A stretch of 64,000 nucleotides of DNA, from assembly GCA_027485915.1 (NCBI GenBank), contig JAIXQA010000022.1, forward strand, positions 124,001 to 188,000, written 5' to 3'. Position numbers and translations under genes: made by a program. This DNA comes from Alphaproteobacteria bacterium (GTDB taxonomy: Bacteria > Pseudomonadota > Alphaproteobacteria > Caulobacterales > Aquidulcibacteraceae). Every line of letters starts with the position of its first letter. Position 1 is the stretch's first letter. The notes beneath the pieces are model-generated. The model was given only the letters and a program-made list of their open reading frames with translations, had not been told where the DNA came from and did not search any database. This document shows positions 42,567 through 52,041 of the stretch, piece after piece.

Positions 42567-44339
42567 TCAGTCTGCAATAATCTGGCAGCTACCACCGCGA
42601 CCTGACACAATCCGACAAGCTTCGCGCGCCACGCTGGCACCTAGGCCCGAGAAGCGGGCGCGATACCACACCCCGTCTGAACGCTTCACACTACTGACTT
42701 CGCGGCTGGCGAACGACGGGAAGTGCCGCGAAAATTGAGCGAGGGCAGCTTTTGCGTCATTTTGGCTGCGGAACGCACCAACTTGCACAATGGCATCACC
42801 ACGGGCGCGCCCGGCGATCAACTGCCGATCGCTTTCTTTTTTCGCTGCTAACGCACGGGCAGCTTGTTGGCGGGTTCGTTCTTCGCGCTCTGCCGTAGCT
42901 TTGGCGCGTGCATCTGCGACAGCACGTTCGGCGGCCCGGCGCTCATTGGCTTGGCGGATGACTTGGGCGCGCGCTTCTTGCAGGCGAATTTGCTCTTCTG
43001 CCACGGCCGCAACTTCGATCTTCATCGCTTCATGGCTAGAAGGTTCAGAAGCAATGCTGTGTGTCCCTGCTGCCGTTGTCAAATCCAACGTGGGGCGCAG
43101 AGCAGCACTTTGTGAGATGGAAGAGGCCGCATATTGCATGGTTGCGCGCGGCAAGCGCGTGGCCACGGTTGCGGTGACAGCCTGTGGGCTGACGGACTCG
43201 GCTTGATCCTCATCCTCATCACCTAACGGGTCGAGTGAGGCGGTTTGCATACCATTTGCCATTAATCGCGCGGATTGATTGAGTTGTGAGGTGGTGTTCG
43301 CCATCACAACAGTTGGCCTGCCTTGGTCAAAGCCGCGGGTACGCTCTGTCCGAACAAGAGCCAGATTGGTGGCCCCCGTTGGCTCAAGTGCTTTACCAGC
43401 AATGGACATGACAAGGGCTTCTGCATCAGCGCCATCGCGAGGATCTCGGAAGCTGAACTGATAGGGCGTAGCTTGGTCTGCCACAAGCTTTGTCGCATTG
43501 CCCAATTCTTTGAAGGCAGACTCCGTCAAAAGCTCAACAAAGTCATCACGAGAAAAGCGTGTACGCCCGCCTAAAACAACGGTCACAATCCGCCGCCCGT
43601 TACGTTCGGTGGTGGCCGCAAGATTGAAACCAGAACTGCGTGTAAAGCCAGTCTTTAAGCCATCCATGCCTTCCATGCGGGCCATCAGATGATTGTGGTT
43701 GCGCGTGACTTGTCCGTTATAGACCATCTGAGGCGTAGAGAACCAATGATATTGGTCTGGAAAGTCACGGCGAATGGCGATGGCGAGCCGGGCGAGATCT
43801 TCGGCAGTTGTATATTGGCGATTACTCGGCAAGCCAGACGCATTGGCAAAAGTCGTGTTGACCATGCCGAGTTCGTGGGCCTTGGCGGTCATCATCACCG
43901 CAAAATTAGCTTCGGTTCCGCCGATGCGCTCTGCAACAGCAGTTGCGACATCGTTTGCAGACCGGACCACGAGCGCTTCCACGGCGGTTTGAACTGAAAT
44001 CGAACTGCCCGCAGGAACTCCCAATTTCGTCGGCGCTTGTCCACTGGCAAACCGGGAGAAAGTGATCTGGTCGTTCCAAGATATCTTGCCGGTTTGGAGC
44101 GCGTCAAACAAAAGGTAGAGTGTCATCACTTTGGTGATAGAGGCAGGCCGCCGCAGCGCTTGTGCGTTTTCTTCAAAGATCACTTCATGTGTATCGGCAT
44201 CGACAACAATTTGCGCAAATCGTTCGTTCGCTTGAGCGGCCTGCGGCGAAAACGCCAAGGACATCGCTGCCACCATCGAAGAAGCGGCGAAGAGCCGAAG
44301 CGTAATAGTGTGACTTGCCATGTTGGTCTCCGAGCACAT
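42567..44339 (-). CDS. D-alanyl-D-alanine carboxypeptidase (peptidase S11) with C-terminal SPOR domain
   Basis: RPASITKVMTLYLLFDAL (SxxK), VRSANDVATAVAERIGG (SxN), DGLKTGFTRSSGF (KTG); C-terminal VQVGAFRSQNDAKAALAQF SPOR. Confidence 0.93.
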   Translation of the reverse strand: MCSETNMASHTITLRLFAASSMVAAMSLAFSPQAAQANERFAQIVVDADTHEVIFEENAQALRRPASITKVMTLYLLFDALQTGKISWNDQITFSRFASGQAPTKLGVPAGSSISVQTAVEALVVRSANDVATAVAERIGGTEANFAVMMTAKAHELGMVNTTFANASGLPSNRQYTTAEDLARLAIAIRRDFPDQYHWFSTPQMVYNGQVTRNHNHLMARMEGMDGLKTGFTRSSGFNLAATTERNGRRIVTVVLGGRTRFSRDDFVELLTESAFKELGNATKLVADQATPYQFSFRDPRDGADAEALVMSIAGKALEPTGATNLALVRTERTRGFDQGRPTVVMANTTSQLNQSARLMANGMQTASLDPLGDEDEDQAESVSPQAVTATVATRLPRATMQYAASSISQSAALRPTLDLTTAAGTHSIASEPSSHEAMKIEVAAVAEEQIRLQEARAQVIRQANERRAAERAVADARAKATAEREERTRQQAARALAAKKESDRQLIAGRARGDAIVQVGAFRSQNDAKAALAQFSRHFPSFASREVSSVKRSDGVWYRARFSGLGASVAREACRIVSGRGGSCQIIAD

Positions 44340-44646
44340 GAGGCTAGCCTAAGAACCTTATGGTTTACTTAGGCTTAACGCGGCAGACCAGCACCAAGCT
44401 GGACTACGTTTGGGGGCAGGCACATTGTAAGCCGCCACTTTTTTGAGCATTCTTTTGATCTGTGTCAATTGAACTCTCCCACACGAACCTGTCATCTTTG
44501 GGGCTTTCTGGCAGGTTCGAGCCCGTTAGAAGCTAAGTTTCCAATCTCTGCGAGGGCAAGAGGTGCTGGCCGTCTCGCGCTTGCTTGCCCGCGAAAGGGC
44601 GAAAAATTGCGCAAAAAACACGCAATCTGCTCAAGAAACGCTTGAC

Positions 44647-44680
44647 GCTGCAAGTGCGAAGGTGCATGCTGCAAGTGCGA
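44647..44680 (+). repeat. Direct repeat GCTGCAAGTGCGA x2, 21-bp period, upstream of phasin gene
   Basis: GCTGCAAGTGCGA at 44647-44659 and 44668-44680, identical 13-mers. Confidence 0.8.
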
Positions 44681-44748
44681 GATAGAATTGGGCGACGTTG
44701 CCTTGGCGACAGAACTCATACTGTCATTCTTTATCGCGGAGAGACACG

Positions 44749-45303
44749 ATGGCTACCACTCGAAAGCGCGCCACGACGACAAACGTGTCCAAAAAGGCCG
44801 TGGCAAAATCCTCCTTATCTGAAACTTCAGAGACTTTACGCCTTCCCGAACCCGTCCTTGAACCTATCCAACAGGAGACATTGACCATGTCAGACAAGAT
44901 CGAATCTGTAATCACGCCAACCGCAGAAGCCTTCCAAGCTGGTTATGAAAAATTACAAGCTAGTTTTGGCGAAGCCTTTGTCCATAGCAAGGCTAATTTG
45001 GAAGCTATGACCGCTTCGGCCAAAATTGCCGCGGAAGGCGTGAAGCAGGCTTCTGAAATCTCGATGGCCTATTTGCAGTCTTCGGCTGCATTGGCCACTG
45101 AAACCGCAAAGAGCTTGGGCAGTGTAAAGTCGCTGCAGGAAGCCGTCGAAATTCAGGCTGATTTCGCCAAGTCGGCCATGAGCACCTATTTCGCAGAATT
45201 CACCAAAGTGTCGGATGTCATGCTCGGCGCTATGAAAGAATCGGTCAAACCAATCAGCGAGCGTACCAGCGCTGTCTGGTCTTCGATTCAATCTGCCCGC
45301 TAA
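44749..45303 (+). CDS. phasin family protein
   Basis: N-terminal Lys/Thr-rich tail then AFQAGYEKLQASFGEAFVHSKANLEAMTASAKIAAEGVKQASEISMAYLQSS...VEIQADFAKSAMSTYFAEFTKVSD. Confidence 0.9.
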   Translation: MATTRKRATTTNVSKKAVAKSSLSETSETLRLPEPVLEPIQQETLTMSDKIESVITPTAEAFQAGYEKLQASFGEAFVHSKANLEAMTASAKIAAEGVKQASEISMAYLQSSAALATETAKSLGSVKSLQEAVEIQADFAKSAMSTYFAEFTKVSDVMLGAMKESVKPISERTSAVWSSIQSAR

Positions 45304-45326
45304 GCGGATAGCTACCAGAATTTAAG

Positions 45327-45355
45327 GGGTCCGGGCATGTCTCGGACCCTTTTTT
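45327..45355 (+). terminator. Rho-independent terminator after phasin
   Basis: GGGTCCG GGCATGTCT CGGACCC TTTTTT. Confidence 0.85.
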
Positions 45356-45524
45356 GTGCCTTAATAGCCGTGCGTCGAGGGCTGCTGCGATCTTATCCAG
45401 CCCTTGCACATGTTTTAGGCTTCCAGAACGTCGCGAAGCACTTATCTATAAAGGGTGATTGAGTTTCCACTGGAAGCCCAAGCATAGTGTCTGCAAGCGC
45501 AGACGTCATGAAATGGTAGATCAG

Positions 45525-45890
45525 ATGAGCGACGAACGCGGTGATAACATGGACGATGATGGTTTTGGCACAGATGGGAATGTCCCAGGTGGCGGCCGCA
45601 GCACGGCCGTTGTTGCGCGTGCCAAGCCCAAGACGAAGAAGCCCTCGCTCTATCGGGTGTTGGTTTTGAATGATGACTACACGCCGATGGAGTTTGTGGT
45701 TTATGTTTTAGAGCGCTTCTTCAACAAAACCCGCGAGAGTGCGACACGTATCATGTTGCATGTGCATCAATCGGGGGTCGGTGTGTGCGGCATTTATTCC
45801 TACGAAGTTGCTGAGACTAAAGTTGCCCAAGTTCTTGATTTGGCGCGACGTAATCAACATCCCCTGCAATGTACCATGGAAAAGGAGTAG
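45525..45890 (+). CDS. clpS: ATP-dependent Clp protease adaptor ClpS
   Basis: [44 protein letters not shown]; followed by clpA. Confidence 0.95.
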   Translation: MSDERGDNMDDDGFGTDGNVPGGGRSTAVVARAKPKTKKPSLYRVLVLNDDYTPMEFVVYVLERFFNKTRESATRIMLHVHQSGVGVCGIYSYEVAETKVAQVLDLARRNQHPLQCTMEKE

Positions 45891-45893
45891 AAC

Positions 45894-48239
45894 GTGCCAT
45901 CATTCTCCCGCGGCCTAGAACAATCGCTCCACCGTGCTATCGCTTTCGCTAATGAGCATAAGCATGAATATGCAACCCTCGAACATTTACTTGTTGCGTT
46001 GATTGAAGATGAAGACGCAGCCCATGTTCTCAAAGCCTGCAATGTCGATTTGGATCGCCTCAAGGCGGACTTGATCGGTTATATTGAAGGTGAGTTGAAA
46101 AACCTAATCGTTTCGGGGGAAAGCGAAGCGCGCCCCACTGCGGGTTTCCAGCGCGTGATCCAGCGCGCGGTGATCCATGTTGAAAGTTCGGGGCGGACCG
46201 AAGTCACCGGGGCAAATGTCTTGGTGGCATTATTCTCTGAACGCGAGAGCCATGCGGCCTACTTCCTCCAGGAACAGGACATGACCCGCTATGACGCGGT
46301 GAACTTTATCTCGCATGGGGTAGCAAAGCGGCCAGGGATGACCGAGCAAAAGCGTGTCAAAGGGGCTTCTGAAGAGCGCCAAGAAGAGAGTGCAGCCACC
46401 AAAGAAAAGCCCAGCACGGGCGAAGCCTTGGCCACTTATTGCGTCGACTTGAATGAAAAGTCGCGGAAGGGTCGGGTTGATCCGTTGATTGGTCGGGTCG
46501 ATGAAGTTGAGCGCGCGATCCAGATCTTGTGCCGTCGCCAGAAAAATAATCCGCTCTTGGTCGGGGATCCCGGGGTTGGTAAAACCGCGATCGCGGAAGG
46601 TTTGGCGCGCCGCATTGTTGAAGGCGATGTGCCGGACATTTTGTCGGAATCGACTATCTTTTCGCTCGATATGGGCGCGCTTCTGGCTGGTACCCGCTAT
46701 CGCGGTGACTTTGAAGAGCGCTTAAAGCAAGTGGTCAAGGAACTCGAGGCTCATCCAAACGCCATCCTTTTTATCGACGAAATTCACACGGTCATCGGGG
46801 CAGGGGCTACCAGTGGCGGCGCGATGGACGCGTCTAATCTTTTAAAGCCTGCGCTTCAGTCCGGCACCATGCGCTGTATGGGGTCGACTACGTATAAAGA
46901 ATATCGCCAGCATTTTGAGAAGGACCGCGCTTTGGTGCGTCGCTTCCAAAAGATCGATGTGGTTGAGCCTTCGATCCCCGATACTGTGAAAATCCTCTTA
47001 GGCTTGAAGTCTGCCTATGAAGAGCATCACAAAGTTCGTTTTACGGCTGAAGCCATTAAGGCTGCCGTCGAACTATCGGCCAAATATATTGGTGACCGCA
47101 AGTTGCCCGATAAAGCCATCGATGTGATCGATGAAACCGGGGCCAGCCAAATGCTCTTGCCAGAGAGCAAGCGGAAAAAGACGATTGGTGTCAAAGAGAT
47201 CGAGGCTGTAGTTGCCAAGATTGCGCGCATTCCGTCCAAGTCTGTCACCAAGTCCGACACCGAAGCTCTGCGCACTTTGGAAACCGATTTGCGCCGCGTT
47301 GTATTTGGCCAAGACAATGCTCTCACAGCTCTGGCAGCTTCCATCAAGCTCGCTCGTGCCGGCTTACGCGATCCCAACAAGCCCATCGGCTCCTATCTTT
47401 TCTCTGGTCCGACGGGTGTCGGCAAGACCGAAGCAGCCAAGCAGTTAGCGAGTACGATGGGCGTAGAAATGCTGCGGTTTGACATGTCCGAATATATGGA
47501 GCGTCACTCTGTCAGTCGCTTGATTGGCGCGCCTCCAGGCTATGTGGGCTTTGATCAGGGAGGTTTGTTGACCGACGGTATCGATCAGCATCCTCATTGT
47601 GTTTTGCTCTTGGATGAAATCGAAAAGGCGCACCCCGACCTCTACAATATTTTGTTGCAAGTGATGGATCACGGCTCACTGACCGATGCCAATGGCAAGA
47701 AGGTGGACTTCCGTAACGTGGTCTTAATCATGACGACCAATGCTGGCGCATCGGACGCTGCAAAGGATGGCATTGGCTTTGGGCGTGGCAAAAAGGATGA
47801 TGAAGAAAGCGAAGCGATCAAGCGCTTGTTCACCCCCGAATTCCGGAACCGGCTCGATGCCGTCATTCACTTCAAGGCCCTGACCCCCGAGATTGTTGCC
47901 AACGTGGTCGATAAATTCGTACTGCAATTGGAAGCACAATTGGCAGATCGTCAGGTTGAGATTGAATTGACCGATGCCGCCCGCAGCTGGCTGGCCGTAC
48001 GCGGCTACGATCCCGCCATGGGGGCACGTCCACTGGGTCGATTGATACAGGAATATATCAAGAAGCCACTGGCGGATGAATTGCTGTTTGGCAAATTAAA
48101 GAAGGGCGGCTTGGTGCGCGTCGACGTTGAAAGCGAGCAGGCCGACCAACTTACGTTCTTCTTTGAGCCTGCCTTGCCGAAGCCCGGCAAAAAAGGCGCC
48201 GCTCAACCTGAAGCAGAGGATGCCGATTCCGGCAGTTAA
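45894..48239 (+). CDS. clpA: ATP-dependent Clp protease ATP-binding subunit ClpA
   Basis: N-domain, two AAA modules (GDPGVGKTAIAEGLA; GPTGVGKTEAAKQLA), DPLIGRVDEVERAIQILCRRQKNNPLLVG; GTG start. Confidence 0.97.
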   Translation: MPSFSRGLEQSLHRAIAFANEHKHEYATLEHLLVALIEDEDAAHVLKACNVDLDRLKADLIGYIEGELKNLIVSGESEARPTAGFQRVIQRAVIHVESSGRTEVTGANVLVALFSERESHAAYFLQEQDMTRYDAVNFISHGVAKRPGMTEQKRVKGASEERQEESAATKEKPSTGEALATYCVDLNEKSRKGRVDPLIGRVDEVERAIQILCRRQKNNPLLVGDPGVGKTAIAEGLARRIVEGDVPDILSESTIFSLDMGALLAGTRYRGDFEERLKQVVKELEAHPNAILFIDEIHTVIGAGATSGGAMDASNLLKPALQSGTMRCMGSTTYKEYRQHFEKDRALVRRFQKIDVVEPSIPDTVKILLGLKSAYEEHHKVRFTAEAIKAAVELSAKYIGDRKLPDKAIDVIDETGASQMLLPESKRKKTIGVKEIEAVVAKIARIPSKSVTKSDTEALRTLETDLRRVVFGQDNALTALAASIKLARAGLRDPNKPIGSYLFSGPTGVGKTEAAKQLASTMGVEMLRFDMSEYMERHSVSRLIGAPPGYVGFDQGGLLTDGIDQHPHCVLLLDEIEKAHPDLYNILLQVMDHGSLTDANGKKVDFRNVVLIMTTNAGASDAAKDGIGFGRGKKDDEESEAIKRLFTPEFRNRLDAVIHFKALTPEIVANVVDKFVLQLEAQLADRQVEIELTDAARSWLAVRGYDPAMGARPLGRLIQEYIKKPLADELLFGKLKKGGLVRVDVESEQADQLTFFFEPALPKPGKKGAAQPEAEDADSGS

Positions 48240-48251
48240 AGCGTCCTAGCT

Positions 48252-49118
48252 TCAAACATTTGAAGCGATCTCGGCCGCAAGGAAGGTTTCTAGTGCCTTT
48301 GTTGCGGCCGTTGGGCCGCGGCTGAGCTTCTCGTTGAGCCACATACGTTCACTGGCATCAATGCGTCCGGGAGTGCCGCCGGCAAACAATAAATGGTTGC
48401 CAATCGCTTGGGCGAACAAATTCGTCCAGTTTGGGTCTTTTTGGCTATCTGGTACCGCTTGATCAAGCGCACACAACATTTCGGCTTCTGTACGGTCGAC
48501 TGCTATGCCGGCAAGGCTGGCCGGGCCCATAATCATTGAGCGAATAAGTGTAACTTCATGGCCCTGGATAGTTTCGTCAGCCAAGACGCTGGCTTGTAAA
48601 GCACGCCACGCAAAGGTGCGCAGATTCGCAGGATAAACGTTGGCACGGGCAAATAGGGACGTCAGCACACGTAATTCGGTCGAATCTAGCGCCATGCCAT
48701 CGGCGGTGAAGGCGTCAATCAGGACCTGAGCGTCAGATTCGGTTACGCCCAAAGCCGCGAGGCGCTCTTGATAACTGGGTTGTTCAGCGACATCAGGAAG
48801 CATGTCAAACGTCAAGGCGTCGAGCGTGCGCTTGATCGCATGGCACCAATTGGGATTGAGTTCAGCTTGGCTATAATGGGGCACTTCGCGTGTCAAAGCG
48901 TAATAGTCGGTCATGGCTTCAACGAAAAAGTCAGCCCAACCTGCCTCACCAGAAGGGCGCTTGCCTGCACGATGTATGGCGATCAGGGTCTGTGCTTCGG
49001 CCTGTCCGATCACACCATCCTGCATCATGGCTGCGCGCAAAGCTGCAACACCAGAGGCATTTTCTGTATGTGATTCAATATCTGCTAGTGCCCGACTTAC
49101 CCAACTTGCCATGGTCAT
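48252..49118 (-). CDS. hypothetical protein with TerB-like internal repeats
   Basis: Open frame 288 aa; repeated D-x-x-E-x-x-x-L...W-x-x-x-F/L-x-x-A pattern. Confidence 0.65.
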   Translation of the reverse strand: MTMASWVSRALADIESHTENASGVAALRAAMMQDGVIGQAEAQTLIAIHRAGKRPSGEAGWADFFVEAMTDYYALTREVPHYSQAELNPNWCHAIKRTLDALTFDMLPDVAEQPSYQERLAALGVTESDAQVLIDAFTADGMALDSTELRVLTSLFARANVYPANLRTFAWRALQASVLADETIQGHEVTLIRSMIMGPASLAGIAVDRTEAEMLCALDQAVPDSQKDPNWTNLFAQAIGNHLLFAGGTPGRIDASERMWLNEKLSRGPTAATKALETFLAAEIASNV

Positions 49119-49223
49119 ATTCCCTCAGAGTCAGGCCATTATTGCACTCTTGTCGTTACAATTACCTAAATAGGGGAATTTTTAGCTGAGAGATCTTCAT
49201 CCATCATAAAGGCCTTGATCACA

Positions 49224-49916
49224 TCAGGCGCCGTTGGCCTGAACAATCGTGATTTTTTGCCAGACTTTTTGCGATAGATTTGTCGCCAATTGTTCGATGT
49301 CGGAGGCTGCTTCAATCACGTCGGGGTCATTGAAATCTTGCGCATAAAGCGCAGCGAGCTTGCCTGTTAAGGACAACATTTCAGAGCAATAATCGAGATA
49401 ACGCACCAACTCAAACGGGCTCAGCTTGTGGTCTGGGCTAGCTTTGGTGCGCGCGGCCCCAATCATCATGGGGTCTTTCGTCAATTGATGCATGTCGATC
49501 ACATGTATGATGGAGCGCAGTTCGTGCAGGGCCCGCATGGCCGCGTGGCGCTTTAAGCGCGCTTCCAAACTGGTTAGCGAGAATACACCGGCACCCACTA
49601 CCAACAGAAGATTGACCGCCGATTCAAGCGCAGAGACCAGCGACAACATTTCGGTTTCGCCTGACTTAAATCCAATGGCGTGGATGGCATAGACGGCCAG
49701 CCCCGCGCCGGACAATAAAACCAATCCGACCCCCGCCCGAATCCACAGCATCGGCTTGGCAAGGGCGGTTACCCTCGCTTGCGTATCGCCTGCGAGGACG
49801 GCGAGCTCCGCACAGACTTTGCCGAGGCCTGCTTGGGGAAAACGTTCGCCAATGCGTAGCTGCAACTTCTCCAGCGTTTGTAAGACAAGGCTTGCGTCTA
49901 TCGTGCGGTAGACCAT
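49224..49916 (-). CDS. hypothetical membrane protein (two TM helices, SLATT-like layout)
   Basis: AKPMLWIRAGVGLVLLSGAGLAVYAIHAIGF and LVSALESAVNLLLVVGAGVFSLTSLEARLKRHAAMRALHELRSIIHVIDMHQLTKDP. Confidence 0.65.
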   Translation of the reverse strand: MVYRTIDASLVLQTLEKLQLRIGERFPQAGLGKVCAELAVLAGDTQARVTALAKPMLWIRAGVGLVLLSGAGLAVYAIHAIGFKSGETEMLSLVSALESAVNLLLVVGAGVFSLTSLEARLKRHAAMRALHELRSIIHVIDMHQLTKDPMMIGAARTKASPDHKLSPFELVRYLDYCSEMLSLTGKLAALYAQDFNDPDVIEAASDIEQLATNLSQKVWQKITIVQANGA

Positions 49917-49927
49917 CGCACTTCGGC

Positions 49928-50356
49928 CTAAAAGGCCGCGATGAGGGCAGCCTGTTGGGCGACAAGGTCTTCCTCAGATGCCTTGCCAGCCTGGCCGTGA
50001 CCCTTCAGGCCGACACCTTCTTGGCGCGGAATAATGTGGAAGTGCAGGTGAAAAACCGTCTGGCCGCCCGCCGCACCATTGAATTGAAACACGGTAAGAC
50101 CATCGGCCTCAAACGCGCGTTGCACGGCTTTGGCTACTTTTTGGACGCTGGTCATATACGGCCCTAATTTATCGGCCGGCATGGTCAATAGATTGGTGGC
50201 GGCAAATTTGGGAACAACCAAAGTATGGCCCGGTCCTTGAGGAAAGATGTCGAGGAAAGCAATACAATTCTCGTCTTCATAGACTTTGAAGCAGGGCATT
50301 TCGCCGCGCAAAATCTTCGCAAAAATATTTTGGGTGTCATAGGGGGAAGATAGGTG
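49928..50356 (-). CDS. HIT family protein
   Basis: NIFAKILRGEMPCFKVYEDENCIAFLDIFPQGPGHTLVVPK...TVFHLHFHIIPR (HxHxH); start set at ATG near 50356. Confidence 0.93.
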   Translation of the reverse strand, partial: HLSSPYDTQNIFAKILRGEMPCFKVYEDENCIAFLDIFPQGPGHTLVVPKFAATNLLTMPADKLGPYMTSVQKVAKAVQRAFEADGLTVFQFNGAAGGQTVFHLHFHIIPRQEGVGLKGHGQAGKASEEDLVAQQAALIAAF

Positions 50357-50442
50357 CATGGGATTGGCCTTTCGCGCCAACCCTTGCGTGATTCCAGTCA
50401 AAGTCGAAATCGCTTTGACCCAAACCTTGGCGCTGAAACCAA

Positions 50443-50643
50443 CTAATTGCGCCGGACGGCCTCTCGTCCTGCCAAGATATCGACTGCGGCTTGAATGCGC
50501 GTGAACCGATCGCGCTCTGCCACAGCCGCTTCAATCCAGCTCAAAAAGTCGTGGCGGTGGCTGGGGGCAAGCCAACTAAATGTTTGGCGCGCCAGTTCAT
50601 CGCCAGCGAGTGCCGTTTCGAAATCTTGGTGATACTCTCCCAT
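50443..50643 (-). CDS. Small YdeI/OmdA-like protein
   Basis: 66 aa: LARQTFSWLAPSHRHDFLSWIEAAVAERDRFTRIQAAVDILAGRE resembles C-terminal YdeI/OmpD-associated helix pair. Confidence 0.6.
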   Translation of the reverse strand: MGEYHQDFETALAGDELARQTFSWLAPSHRHDFLSWIEAAVAERDRFTRIQAAVDILAGREAVRRN

Positions 50644-50729
50644 TTTTGCTCGCGATCTTTGTTATATTTATCTAACGTGAGTAAAGCTAACATGCGTCGA
50701 TAGTTTTGGAAGCAAAACAAAAGTATCGC

Positions 50730-51968
50730 CTAAGGTCTGTCCACCTGTTGAACGACATGTCGGAATGGCGTTCGTTCCTGAAGCCAGTGGGTATCATCGG
50801 CAATCGCAGCCCGCTCTCGTTCCAGATAGTCTGCAATCGCCGCGCGTAGCCCTCGATCGGCGATCCAGCTTGCCTGCCAAGTTGAGACCGGCACATAGCC
50901 GCGCGCCAACTTATGCCCACCTTGGGCACCGGCTTCGACGCGGGCCAAACCGCGCGCAATCGCTTCATCAATGGCTTGATAATAGCAGAGTTCAAAATGC
51001 AAAAAGGGTCGGTCCTCAAGCCGTCCCCACCAACGGCCAAAAATCGTATCCGAGCCCAGAAAGTTAAGCGCCGAGGCAATGAATCGGTTGCCATCCTTGG
51101 CCAAAATCAAGACCAGTCGATCGGCCATGCGTTCGCCCAACAGCGAGAAAAAGCGGCGGTTCAAATAGGGCGTGCCCCATTTCCGTGCGCCCGTATCCTG
51201 ATAGCATTCAAAGAAATGATCCCAATGCGCTTCCTCGATTTCCGAGCCCGTTAGACGTAAAATCTCAAGGCCTTCTTGGGCTTTGGCGCGCTCTTTCCGC
51301 AGATTTTTGCGTTTGTCAGAAGAAAGCTCCGCCAAGAAGTCATCAAAGCTTTGATAGCCCTGATTGAAGAAATGGAATTGCCGATCTTCCCGCAAAAGCC
51401 ATTTACAGGACTCCAGTGCAGCCAAATCGTCATCCTTAGCAAAATTGACTTGTACCGTTGCAAGCCCACTTTGTGCACCTATTTGCTCAAGCGCCGAAAT
51501 CAGGGCGACCCGAATTAGTGCCGCATCTTTGTCTGGTTTCACCAACAGCCTGCGGCCGGGCACGGGCGTGAAGGGCACAGCGCTGGTTAGTTTGGGGTAC
51601 CAGCGCCCGCCAGCGCGCTGCCAAGCGTCAGCAAAATTATGGTCGAAAATATATTCGCCCTGAGAATGGGACTTCAGCCACAAGGGCACTAGGCCAACCA
51701 CATTCTGCTCGCCATCCAGACATAGAAGATGTCGCCCGCCCCAGCCGGTAAAGCTGGTCGCACAGCCGCTTTCTTCCAAAGCTTGCAAAAAGTCCCACGA
51801 CACGAAGGGATCAAGCGCCACGCCCACTGGATTAGCCAAACTATCCCATGTTTCGCGCGCCACATCCGCAATGTGGTTCACGATCCGGATCGTAAATTCC
51901 GGTTCGCCGGTGGTAGGCTCAGTCGCGTCTGTCATGATGACCTTTAGCTTATCGAGGTTCGGCCTCAT
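50730..51968 (-). CDS. FemAB-like GNAT / peptidogalycan biosynthesis protein
   Basis: LVPLWLKSHSQGEYIFDHNFADAWQRAGGRWYPKLTSAVPFTPVPGRRLL; FLGSDTIFGRWWGRLEDRPFLHFELCYYQAIDEAIARGLARVEAGAQGGHKLARGYVP. Confidence 0.88.
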   Translation of the reverse strand: MRPNLDKLKVIMTDATEPTTGEPEFTIRIVNHIADVARETWDSLANPVGVALDPFVSWDFLQALEESGCATSFTGWGGRHLLCLDGEQNVVGLVPLWLKSHSQGEYIFDHNFADAWQRAGGRWYPKLTSAVPFTPVPGRRLLVKPDKDAALIRVALISALEQIGAQSGLATVQVNFAKDDDLAALESCKWLLREDRQFHFFNQGYQSFDDFLAELSSDKRKNLRKERAKAQEGLEILRLTGSEIEEAHWDHFFECYQDTGARKWGTPYLNRRFFSLLGERMADRLVLILAKDGNRFIASALNFLGSDTIFGRWWGRLEDRPFLHFELCYYQAIDEAIARGLARVEAGAQGGHKLARGYVPVSTWQASWIADRGLRAAIADYLERERAAIADDTHWLQERTPFRHVVQQVDRP

Positions 51969-52041
51969 GCAAAGGCCATATGCTGCGCGAGACGCGGGAT
52001 AAGCATCGACCTTTTTCCCAATCGGTGCTTACACTGTCTTC

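Noticed and set aside
44364-44379. CtrA-like site TTTA-CTTAGGC-TTAAC upstream of the carboxypeptidase gene
   Set aside because: One mismatch in the first half-site and only a single occurrence noted; too weak to call without a genome-wide motif scan.
44510-44530. tRNA-like GGTTCGAGCCC sequence
   Set aside because: Only a T-arm-like string; no acceptor, D or anticodon arm could be built around it.
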